From positions 33,396 to 97,395 of the forward strand of contig NZ_JAIHLQ010000029.1 in assembly GCF_019733355.1 (NCBI RefSeq): a stretch of 64,000 nucleotides of DNA, in the 5' to 3' direction. The position numbers were made by a program, and so were the translations under genes. The first letter of the stretch is position 1. Each line of letters begins with the position of its first letter. Under the pieces are notes generated by a model, which was given only the letters and a program-made list of their open reading frames with translations, had not been told where the DNA came from and did not search any database. The stretch comes from Pseudomonas baetica (GTDB taxonomy: Bacteria > Pseudomonadota > Gammaproteobacteria > Pseudomonadales > Pseudomonadaceae). Below, one piece after another: positions 54,810-62,754 of this stretch.

Positions 54810-55658
54810 TCAGATGCTCGGTACTGGCATAGCATCAGCAGGCAAGTCCATGGTGAAACCAAACCACTTATCTTGTAGCGTCTTTAAGGTGCCATCTTTT
54901 CCTGCACGGGCAATGCCCTCGCTAAATAGCTTCACCAGGCTTGCGCTGTCAGCATCCTTGCGACCGACCCAGCCGAAATACGTCACTGGACCGACCATCT
55001 CCGGCAACGTTGTGAACAGCCCTGGACGAGCTTTCATCAATGGGCCTAGGTTGGAAAGCGACTGTGCCACGCCATCGAGACGACCATTGGCCAGATCCGC
55101 ATAAGCTTCATCGAAGCTCACATACTCTTTGATCCGCTTGAGGCCCGGTTGGCCTTCAGCTTTGAGCTTGGTGTCCAGTGCTTGTAGCACTGCCAGCTGG
55201 CCGGAACCTGCCTGAGAGCCAATCACCCGACCGTTCAAGTCGGTCAATGCCTTGATATTGTTATCGTCGGCGCGCTTGAGCAATGCAACGGTGGACTCGG
55301 CAATGGGGACGGTAAAGGCGAATTGCTCAAAACGCGCTTTATTGACTGTCACTGATGTCACGACGAAGTCGAATTTACGGGTATCCAAGCCTGGCAAAAT
55401 CCCCTGGAACGGTAGATCGAGCTGGCGCACCTTAACGCCGGGCAAGTCAGCATCCAGTACGTAATGCATCAGGTCTGCGCCATAGCCGACAATCTTGCCA
55501 TTTTCTACCGACTCGAACGGCGCGAAACGCGCCTCGGTGGCAACGACTATCTCGTTTTTCTGCTTGATGCGCTGCAGCAAATCGTCTGCGTGCGCTAGAG
55601 AAATACTGCACAGCGTGACGAGCGACAGCGAGAGTGCTTTTAGAGTGAAACGCGTCAT
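54810..55658 (-). CDS. ABC transporter solute-binding protein, family 3
   Basis: Periplasmic binding protein of 282 residues with a signal peptide (MTRFTLKALSLSLVTLCSIS, cleavage near AHA). Family-3 signature EIVVATEARFAPFESVENGK. Closely related to the protein at 32022 and followed by the same order of genes. It is the first gene of the module C operon, so the operon promoter lies in the gap to its right. Confidence 0.93.
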   Translation of the reverse strand: MTRFTLKALSLSLVTLCSISLAHADDLLQRIKQKNEIVVATEARFAPFESVENGKIVGYGADLMHYVLDADLPGVKVRQLDLPFQGILPGLDTRKFDFVVTSVTVNKARFEQFAFTVPIAESTVALLKRADDNNIKALTDLNGRVIGSQAGSGQLAVLQALDTKLKAEGQPGLKRIKEYVSFDEAYADLANGRLDGVAQSLSNLGPLMKARPGLFTTLPEMVGPVTYFGWVGRKDADSASLVKLFSEGIARAGKDGTLKTLQDKWFGFTMDLPADAMPVPSI

Positions 55659-56443
55659 TGGTATTCCCCTTGAATTCCTCAAATTGTTATTCAAGTAACT
55701 TGAATATTAATACAAGAGCATGAAGCGTGCCAGGAGGTAGCTTGCGCGAATAGGGGCGTAGGAGAGGATGGGAAGTCGGGAGAGGTGCGCTAATTGCGTG
55801 CGATAGCAGGTGTTACGCATTGATGTGGTGCGCAGTGTGTGGGTGGTGTCTGTAGTGCTTGGATGTGCCGACGCTGCTCGGGTGCTTGTTCGTGGGGCGG
55901 GGGAAAAAACGCAGTGCTTACATATGTCCTAACGAGTAACTATTCAGAGCTCGAAAGCAGTCGGTCACTAATGGCAGCTTTGGTCAGCTTGAACGCCTTG
56001 GCACGCTTTGCAGGGTTGGCGAGAGCCGGAAGTTTGAACTCTGAGACGGCAGGCTACGATTGCGAGGCATTCGATTGAAACCGAACGCATGATCATTGAC
56101 CTACAGTGATTAGCACGGAATGTCCGCAATTGGCCGATTTCTGGCTTTAGTCAACTGCTTTACGTAGAGCCGCTGCAACGGTAATGGGCAATGCTACATC
56201 TGGCTGGGATCAGTCGACCACTACATAGCGACTGGGTTCCGGCTCCGAGGTTTTGACGTTACCAAGACGTATCAGGTGCTCGCGAACGTCAAGCTGGTCC
56301 AAAGTAATCTATTCGGGCCATTCAGAGAGTCGCTGAGCATCGTAATTCCCAACTTAAAATAATGAGTACATAATCAAGTCCATCAGCGGTATGCTGAGCG
56401 ACAGAAAGCTGAAGCTTTCAATGATTTAGAGGATGAGTTATGA
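55659..56443. other. Terminal non-coding region of the element
   Basis: Holds the module C promoter and the end of the ICE. No intact gene. On the minus strand at about 56,210-56,310 a degraded frame with an internal stop (ITLDQLDVREHLIRLGNVKT, ending RYVVVD) is probably the C-terminal scrap of an old gene that I cannot name. Confidence 0.45.
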
Positions 56444-56463
56444 TCCCGTCCGCTGCGCCATAT
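56444..56463 (+). other. ICE attachment site: 3' end of a tRNA-Asp gene
   Basis: TCCCGTCCGCTGCGCCA (56444-56460) is the 3' part of the T-arm and acceptor of Pseudomonas tRNA-Asp including CCA. No tRNA body precedes it: upstream sequence is unrelated to a tRNA. A terminator follows at 56501, as after a real tRNA gene. This is what is left when an ICE integrates into a tRNA 3' end; the intact tRNA should be at the other end. Confidence 0.72.
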
Positions 56464-56500
56464 TCGGTAATCTGGAACACTGAACGCCAGATCACCAAGC

Positions 56501-56525
56501 AAAGCCCGCCTAGTGCGGGCTTTTT
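56501..56525 (+). terminator. Terminator of the original tRNA operon
   Basis: AAAGCCCGC and GCGGGCTTT form a stem with a 5-nt loop followed by Ts. It lies just beyond the tRNA-Asp fragment and on the same strand. Confidence 0.85.
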
Positions 56526-56575
56526 GCTGTCTGGAGTTTGCTATTTACCGGCCCGACTTGAAATGGGTGCCAGGT

Positions 56576-57745
56576 TTACTGTGCAGCATTCTGGCTATGT
56601 CGATAGTCACTCACAGCTTCATAGACGGCTTTACGCAGACGATTGATCCCGCCAATGGGCCGATGCGCTTCAATGCCAAACCACGGGTTGAACGATAAGT
56701 TGTCGCAGGCCAGATTCAGCGCCGGCGTGTCGAAGTCCTGCGGCGGCAAGGTAATCCGCGCTACGGTTTCGAAAGGTGAATCCTGCTCGCGCCATTCGAT
56801 GCTGGTGTCCTCGATCGGCATGTAATGGTTCGCATCCTGGCGCTGGATCTGCAAGACGAAACACGTTGGCACACGATCCGTCGACAATTGCTGATTCAAC
56901 GCACTGCGTAAGAAATTTGGCAAGTCGTGGTTCTGCTTGGGCAGCGTGTAGGCGGGGCAGTGGTCTGGGTCGGGCGCTACCCGGAACTTCGCATTGGCCT
57001 CGCCAAACTTGTAGGGCGACACCGAAAAGTAGGTCGTGTCCGTCGGACTGTCCGGCGGCGGCGACAGTGTGGCCAGTGCGATGAACAAATGGCGGATTTG
57101 CCAAGTGCGCGGATCCCATCCCGGAAAAAACGCCGTGGTCTTTTTGCCTTCAGCCTGAGCCGCCACATTCTGACGGTACTCGGCGACATCGCTGACAAAG
57201 AAGTTCGGATGGCTGAACATCACGAAGTCCTGTTCGTGTTGTCCTTGGCGGTTCTCCAGCAACTGTTTGCCAGGCACATCGTGCAATTTGATCGCCATGC
57301 CCCGTGCGTCACGAATACTGTCGAACTGCGGGTAGGCGTTACCATTCGATAATCGAATCATCGCCGGCCAGGTTTTACCCGGCTCACTGAACACGCCTTG
57401 ACGCAGCGCCGGCGGCAGATCCGCCAACACTTGCACTTCAGCCTTCACGCAACCGTGCGCCTTGGCATGCGCGTCACGCAGGTACCGCGTGCCTTCACGG
57501 TGTTGATCGACGATACGCACAGCGGTCTGTATCACCTCCTGGGTCATGCCCGCTTCACCGGGTGGAACCTGCTCCAGCGCCGAAACCGGGCCGCGATGCT
57601 GCCAGGCAAACCAGGCCGCGGAGACCGCCCAGCCGAGCAGGCCGATCACAAGCATGATCAGCAGGGTCTTGCCCAATAAACGCCCCAGCCACAACCAGAG
57701 CCGGGCCAACATCGGTAATTCTTTCCTGAGGGTCGACAGGATCAT
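56576..57745 (-). CDS. Catalase-family haem protein, membrane-anchored
   Basis: Protein of 389 residues with an N-terminal membrane segment (about 17-47) and a catalase-like domain smaller than true catalases, of the SrpA-like group (MIRLSNGNAYPQFDSIRDAR, ARGMAIKLHDVPG, C-terminal RPIGGINRLRKAVY near the proximal haem site). It probably faces the periplasm. The ATG at 57745 overlaps the cytochrome gene stop as ATGA, so the two work together, perhaps on peroxides. First host gene beside the ICE. Confidence 0.88.
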   Translation of the reverse strand: MILSTLRKELPMLARLWLWLGRLLGKTLLIMLVIGLLGWAVSAAWFAWQHRGPVSALEQVPPGEAGMTQEVIQTAVRIVDQHREGTRYLRDAHAKAHGCVKAEVQVLADLPPALRQGVFSEPGKTWPAMIRLSNGNAYPQFDSIRDARGMAIKLHDVPGKQLLENRQGQHEQDFVMFSHPNFFVSDVAEYRQNVAAQAEGKKTTAFFPGWDPRTWQIRHLFIALATLSPPPDSPTDTTYFSVSPYKFGEANAKFRVAPDPDHCPAYTLPKQNHDLPNFLRSALNQQLSTDRVPTCFVLQIQRQDANHYMPIEDTSIEWREQDSPFETVARITLPPQDFDTPALNLACDNLSFNPWFGIEAHRPIGGINRLRKAVYEAVSDYRHSQNAAQ

Positions 57746-59559
57746 GGCAATTGCGCCTCCAGTGGGCCGCCAAGGACTTTCAGGTATTCGAGCAGCGCCC
57801 AGCGCTCTTCGGGCTGCAACAGTCGGCCGATGACGCCGTTACCACGTTCGCCGGCGCGAAATTCATGGCCGCTGTTATGGTTGCCGCTGATTCTTGTGTC
57901 GAACAGAAAACCGTTGGTGAAGGCTTCGGTGCGATAGCCCAGATGTCGTGGGTCGTACTCGAAGGTGCCCTTATAGAAGGTGGCTGCGCGTTCATCTTGC
58001 GGTGACAGCAACTGATAAATACTCGGTACCGAACCGTTGTGCAGAAACGGCGCAGTGGCCCAGACACCCGCCAGTGGTCGCGCTTTATAGGCGACTTTTT
58101 CACGAACACCGATCGGCAGGCCGAAACCGTCGAGTTGTGGCTTCTCCTGCGGCGTGACCCCGGCCTCGCGATAGGCCCGGTTCTCGACGAATGCGGTGAC
58201 GTAAGCCAGGCCCTTGGCCACGGATAGCTGGCTCAGGTCCAGCGGCTCCTTCGGTGTCGGATGCAGTTTTACATCCATACCCTCCAGTTCTTTGAGCTCC
58301 CATTGCAGGGCTGTCAGATCGAAGCGATGGTTGGCAATGTTGTTGGCGGCGTTTGGATCGGTGCCGATGACGTCCACGGGCAACATGTGCAAATGCTGCA
58401 CCCAACGTTCGCCTTCTTGAGTCTTGCGCGGAACGTGGCACCCGGTGCAATTTTCCGCGAACAGCGCGCGTCCTTTGGCGGCCAGTGGCTTGTCGATGGC
58501 GCCGAATAACGCCTCCGGCCAGACGGGTGGCTGAAGTTTTTGTATGGTTTCTTCTATCTTGTGCAGATCGCGCACACGAACGCTTGAGGCATAACGCGCA
58601 TCGCCTTGCAGTGGCTGGCCGTTGTCATCGAAGAAATTCAGGGTAGCGCCGACACCCAGCGCCTCACCGATGTTGCGCGCCATCGGCTGCTGCGCCGAAC
58701 CGTTCCATTGCACCCAATCGAAGGTCCACATGTCCCACAACTGCGGGTAGTCCACCGGGGCGTTGGCCACGCGGTAGTTGGCAGGGGATATCGCATCGCC
58801 GAACGTAGCGTTGGCGATGCGCCCGAATGCATCGGCGCGTCCCGGACCTTCTTCAGTCGGGTAGAGGCCGCGATGGGTGTCGTTCCAGGCGACTCTCAGG
58901 AAGGTATTCAGTGATGTTTTGAAGTCCTTGCGCAGTTGTTCATGGTGCGCGTTGTAGTCATCCCCTAATACATGTCTTGCGAAACGCTCGAATTTCCAAG
59001 GGTTGTAGTAAGTCGAGGTCAGGCTCGCCACTAGTGCTTGTCCGAAACTGCCGCCACGGAGTGTAGGAACGCTGGAAGGCAAAACATGCTGCGCCGCGCC
59101 ACCGTCGATGCGCACGGCCTGACCCTTGAAGCGCAATTCACCGGTGTGGCAAGCCGCGCAAGTGATGTCCAGGTACTGCTCGGAGCTGCCGGGATTTTGG
59201 TGTCGGGCAAAGCCTACTGGCAGATTACCGGGGTTTGTCGGTGTGGCTTTTTGCTGCGGATCAATCAAAAAACCGAAGCGAGCGAGGTAGTCGGGGGAGG
59301 CAAAACGTTGCTCAGAGAAGGGTAATTCCAAGGCCTGGAACCACTCATAGCGCAGCCCTTTGACTTGGGTGCCCTGTGGTGTGAAATAGTAGGTTTGCCG
59401 CTCTTGCTCAGTCCACTGATTGAGGTAGTGCACCTGTTGGACGGGGCTATAGAAGGGTAATTTCGGATTGGCGACGTAGTACAAAACCAACGCGAGGACG
59501 AGTCCCAGCAGTACGACGATCAGGGTCAGTACACGGAATAAGAGGCGCAAGATAAACAT
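57742..59559 (-). CDS. Dihaem cytochrome c, peroxidase-like
   Basis: Protein of 605 residues with an N-terminal membrane anchor (about 5-28) and two c-type haem sites: CAACH at 134-138 and CTGCH near 371-375. The second half resembles dihaem cytochrome c peroxidases (WATAPFLHNGSVPSIYQLL). It would act in the periplasm as an electron donor or peroxidase, coupled to the catalase-family protein downstream. Confidence 0.88.
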   Translation of the reverse strand: MFILRLLFRVLTLIVVLLGLVLALVLYYVANPKLPFYSPVQQVHYLNQWTEQERQTYYFTPQGTQVKGLRYEWFQALELPFSEQRFASPDYLARFGFLIDPQQKATPTNPGNLPVGFARHQNPGSSEQYLDITCAACHTGELRFKGQAVRIDGGAAQHVLPSSVPTLRGGSFGQALVASLTSTYYNPWKFERFARHVLGDDYNAHHEQLRKDFKTSLNTFLRVAWNDTHRGLYPTEEGPGRADAFGRIANATFGDAISPANYRVANAPVDYPQLWDMWTFDWVQWNGSAQQPMARNIGEALGVGATLNFFDDNGQPLQGDARYASSVRVRDLHKIEETIQKLQPPVWPEALFGAIDKPLAAKGRALFAENCTGCHVPRKTQEGERWVQHLHMLPVDVIGTDPNAANNIANHRFDLTALQWELKELEGMDVKLHPTPKEPLDLSQLSVAKGLAYVTAFVENRAYREAGVTPQEKPQLDGFGLPIGVREKVAYKARPLAGVWATAPFLHNGSVPSIYQLLSPQDERAATFYKGTFEYDPRHLGYRTEAFTNGFLFDTRISGNHNSGHEFRAGERGNGVIGRLLQPEERWALLEYLKVLGGPLEAQLP

Positions 59560-59821
59560 CCTTGTCGAGTTGTTGCGCTGTTATGCCTGAGCTTGGCCCT
59601 GTGCGGCAAGTGGCCATTACGCCAGATGTTGGGGGGGAGGGGAGTCGGTCCTTGTCAGGAATAGATGACAGAAGCTTCATCGTGCCTTTAGCCAAATGCG
59701 TTTTAATCCCTGAACTTATCGCAAGATTCCTGCTCTCATGCCGGTAGCCATTGGTCGTGGCGGCCTGATAAGCTCGCGGCTTTACTCGATTGCCCTTTCG
59801 GCGCATGAACAAGGAAATAGC

Positions 59822-60538
59822 ATGAAACAGCATCGGTTGGCGGCGGCGGTAGCCCTGGTTAGCCTGGTCCTCGCGGGTTGTGATTCGCAGACCAGCGTAG
59901 AGCTGAAAACCCCGGCGCAAAAAGCTTCCTACGGTATCGGCCTGAACATGGGCAAGAGCCTTGCTCAGGAAGGCATGGATGATCTGGACTCCAAAGCGGT
60001 AGCCCAGGGCATCGAAGATGCCGTCGGCAAGAAAGAACAGAAGCTGAAAGACGAAGAACTGGTCGAAGCCTTCGCCGCGCTGCAAAAGCGTGCTGAAGAG
60101 CGCATGGCCAAGATGAGCGAAGAGTCGGCAGCCGCCGGCAAGAAATTCCTCGAGGAAAACGGCAAGAAGGCCGGCGTGACCACCACCGCTTCCGGTCTGC
60201 AGTACGAAGTCGTCAAGAAAGCCGACGGCCCACAGCCTAAGCCTACCGACGTCGTGACTGTTCACTACACCGGCAAGCTGACCAACGGCACCGTATTCGA
60301 CAGCTCCGTCGAGCGCGGTAGCCCGATTGATCTGCCGGTGAGCGGCGTGATTCCGGGTTGGGTTGAAGGTCTGCAACTGATGCACGTTGGCGAGAAGTAC
60401 AAACTGTTCATCCCTAGCGATCTGGCTTATGGCGCACAGTCGCCAAGCCCGGCAATCCCGGCCAACTCGGTTCTGGTGTTCGACCTGGAACTGCTGGCCA
60501 TCAAGGATCCAGCCAAAGAAGACGCTGCTGCAAAGTAA
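59822..60538 (+). CDS. fklB: FKBP-type peptidyl-prolyl isomerase, lipoprotein
   Basis: Protein of 238 residues. The ATG at 59822 gives a lipoprotein signal LVLAGC with Cys20; a longer frame from 59738 is rejected. An N-terminal helical dimerisation domain (about 30-125) precedes the FKBP domain (VTVHYTGKLTNGTVFDSS, PGWVEGLQLMHVGEKYKLFI, FDLELL). Mip/FkpA-like periplasmic folding catalyst. A hairpin at 60555-60585 follows. Confidence 0.93.
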   Translation: MKQHRLAAAVALVSLVLAGCDSQTSVELKTPAQKASYGIGLNMGKSLAQEGMDDLDSKAVAQGIEDAVGKKEQKLKDEELVEAFAALQKRAEERMAKMSEESAAAGKKFLEENGKKAGVTTTASGLQYEVVKKADGPQPKPTDVVTVHYTGKLTNGTVFDSSVERGSPIDLPVSGVIPGWVEGLQLMHVGEKYKLFIPSDLAYGAQSPSPAIPANSVLVFDLELLAIKDPAKEDAAAK

Positions 60539-60554
60539 TCAGCATCGGTTTCAA

Positions 60555-60588
60555 CAACAACGCCTCGCTTATGCGGGGCGTTGTTGCA
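60555..60588 (+). terminator. Hairpin after the FKBP gene
   Basis: CAACAACGCC and GGCGTTGTTG pair around a short GC-rich loop, 17 bp after the stop codon; only a short T-run follows, so termination strength is uncertain. Confidence 0.65.
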
Positions 60589-60831
60589 TCTGTAGGATGG
60601 CAAAGGTAAACAGAGCGAACCGATGCCGGTCATGACAGTCATAGCTTTGAGGCTGCCCGCACTAGACGCCCTGAGCTGCCAAGTCAATGAAATATTGGGG
60701 TTTTTTATGTGAGTAAAAAACGCCCGATCTGAGCGCAGCCCTTATAAAACGGGGCTTTCAGCGTTGAAATGCAGCTCTGTTCACAAGGTTATCCACAATT
60801 TGTGTGGATAACATTTCAACGGGAGGAATAG

Positions 60832-61287
60832 ATGAAAGCTCCGTGGAATTTCGCTCGATTCCTGCCCTTGGCCGGCCGCCTGCTGGCTCGCGGTCGCCTG
60901 CCGACCTTATTGTTTGCCGTCGCCAGCAAAGGCGCCGCGCAAGGTAATCGGCTCGGCAAACTCAAGGACGATCTGCGTTTGCTACAGGCATTGTGCCTGG
61001 CCTATTGGCGCGGTGAGTACCGCGCGATCAGCCCGAAAGCGTTGATTTCGGTAGTGGCGGGGTTGATGTACTTCCTCAGTCCGGTCGATGCGATACCGGA
61101 TTTCATCCCGGTATTCGGTATGCTCGACGACATCGCCGTCCTCGCCTGGCTGATGAAAACCCTCGACGATGAACTGACGGCTTTCCGCTTCTGGCGCAAG
61201 CGCCAGCAACCGGAAAAACTCGCGGTGGTCGAGCGTCTGCCCGATACCCCCCAGCAACTTCAACTTCAGGGCCCGAAAAAGCCCTGA
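60832..61287 (+). CDS. YkvA-family protein (DUF1232)
   Basis: Protein of 151 residues. The DUF1232 core is YFLSPVDAIPDFIPVFGMLD followed by DDIAVLAWLMKTL, with a hydrophobic hairpin typical of the family. A GGGAGGAA ribosome site precedes the ATG. Probably membrane-associated; function unknown. Confidence 0.9.
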   Translation: MKAPWNFARFLPLAGRLLARGRLPTLLFAVASKGAAQGNRLGKLKDDLRLLQALCLAYWRGEYRAISPKALISVVAGLMYFLSPVDAIPDFIPVFGMLDDIAVLAWLMKTLDDELTAFRFWRKRQQPEKLAVVERLPDTPQQLQLQGPKKP

Positions 61288-61399
61288 TTCACGAAGGCCG
61301 CTTTCAGATAGATCCCCCCCGCGACCTTAGCCGCTGTTAGGATTACACTTCTAGGGAAAAGTGCCGACTCGCTAAGTGTTGTTGTCCTACGGGGTAGTC

Positions 61400-61741
61400 A
61401 TGGATATTCAGATAATTGCACGCGATGGCGAACCCGAATATGCGGTTTTGCCATGGGCTCAGTATCAGGCTCTACTGAAAGCAGCAGGCATCAACGAAGC
61501 ACCGCCGCGGCAGGCTCAAGCACCGCTCGCGGCGTCGCCAGACCCGATTCTTCCAGGTCTGGATCAACTACGCAGTTTGCGCGAAGGGAAGGGCATCGCC
61601 ATTGAGGCGTTGGCCCGCACGGTAGGCATCAGCCCGTCTTACCTGGCCATGATTGAAAGTGGTGAGCGTCAACCCGACGCCGCGATTCGCCGCAGCCTGG
61701 CCTGGGAACTGACGGTGCCCGGGTGGAGGGATGAATCGTGA
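61400..61741 (+). CDS. HTH domain protein, antitoxin-like
   Basis: Protein of 113 residues from the ATG at 61400. The N-terminus (MDIQIIARDGEPEYAVLPWA) resembles antitoxin or prevent-host-death-like proteins and the C-terminus is an XRE helix-turn-helix (GIAIEALARTVGISPSYLAM, IESGERQPD). Overlaps the next gene by 4 bases, so they may form a pair. No toxin fold is recognised in the partner. Confidence 0.82.
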   Translation: MDIQIIARDGEPEYAVLPWAQYQALLKAAGINEAPPRQAQAPLAASPDPILPGLDQLRSLREGKGIAIEALARTVGISPSYLAMIESGERQPDAAIRRSLAWELTVPGWRDES

Positions 61742-62109
61742 GCGTACGCATCAGTCGTCAACATTGGGACGGATTGCTGGGGGAACTTGATCAGGCGCGC
61801 CGACAGCGCCATCTTCTGACTTATCGGGCTTTGCTCGAGCGTTTGCAATTGCCGACGCCGGCAATGCAAACCTTGACCGCCGCACTTGAACATCTCGCGG
61901 CACTGGATGCCAAGGCCGAACAACCGCTGCGCAGTTCGCTCGTCATCAGCCAAGGCGCCAGTCGTTTGCCGCGTACCGGTTTTTTTGAATGTGTCGAACG
62001 TCTTGGGCGGTTTTCCGGGCCGTCCGATGGCGTTGCGGCGGCGTCCTGGCATGCATCGGAAGTGGTCAGGGTGTTCGAATACGAGTACCCGGAATCGGCG
62101 GAGGCTTGA
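61738..62109 (+). CDS. Hypothetical protein paired with HTH gene
   Basis: Protein of 123 residues with GTG start overlapping the previous stop (GTGA). Helical; ends with FEYEYPESAEA. A conserved Pseudomonas chromosomal hypothetical by appearance. The next gene starts directly after its stop. Function unknown. Confidence 0.75.
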   Translation: MSVRISRQHWDGLLGELDQARRQRHLLTYRALLERLQLPTPAMQTLTAALEHLAALDAKAEQPLRSSLVISQGASRLPRTGFFECVERLGRFSGPSDGVAAASWHASEVVRVFEYEYPESAEA

Positions 62110-62517
62110 GTGTTTTTACGACTCAAGGCGCAGGCAAGTTACTGGTTGGCGCGTAGGCTGTTTCACTGGTCGTGGTTTGTTCGCCAGCCGCGTGGCTGGC
62201 GCTGGCTTGAAGGCCAGTTTGCGCGCATGGCCAACCTTGGCGATGTCGGTGCGCAAAGCTTCTACGGACACATCCTGACCTTTCGCGGCGTGGGGTTGGC
62301 AGCGCGTGAGGAGGGCGTGCGGTTGTTGCGTCTGGCGGCACTGGCTGGCGATGGCAAAGCGGCCTATCAAGTCGGCGTCATCAGTTTCGCGGGGACCGCG
62401 AGCAAAGCCCCGGATCCTGCTGAAGCCGCACGCTGGTGGGGTATGGCCGCGAAGGCCGGGCATCCATTGGCCGAGCTGAAATTGAAAGAGCTGGGTGCTA
62501 GGGATTCAACGCAGTAA
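62110..62517 (+). CDS. Sel1-repeat protein
   Basis: Protein of 135 residues with GTG start at 62110 immediately after the previous TGA. It contains about two Sel1-like repeats (REEGVRLLRLAALAGDGKAA, then PAEAARWWGMAAKAGHPLAE). Such repeats bind proteins. It closes a three-gene operon and is followed by a terminator. Confidence 0.82.
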   Translation: MFLRLKAQASYWLARRLFHWSWFVRQPRGWRWLEGQFARMANLGDVGAQSFYGHILTFRGVGLAAREEGVRLLRLAALAGDGKAAYQVGVISFAGTASKAPDPAEAARWWGMAAKAGHPLAELKLKELGARDSTQ

Positions 62518-62538
62518 ATCCATTTGTGTCTGATCAAT

Positions 62539-62573
62539 AAACGGGGCGTGAGGAAAACTCACGCCCCGTTTGC
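62539..62573 (+). terminator. Strong rho-independent terminator
   Basis: 14-bp perfect stem (62539-62552 with 62558-62571) with a GAAAA loop, followed by a T-rich tail. Confidence 0.9.
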
Positions 62574-62754
62574 GTTTTCGCTTATTGGCTTGGCATCAAA
62601 AGCTTTATTGCAGACTTCTCCTACAGTAATTGCCTACTCGCCTGACTTATTTGTTGAGTGATCCCCCGCAAAGTCCTCGCGCCTAATTTCTGCGCGAGGG
62701 AACGCTCATGTTCGACCCGGTCATTCAGTTTATCTCGCACTCAAGCGTGCGTTG

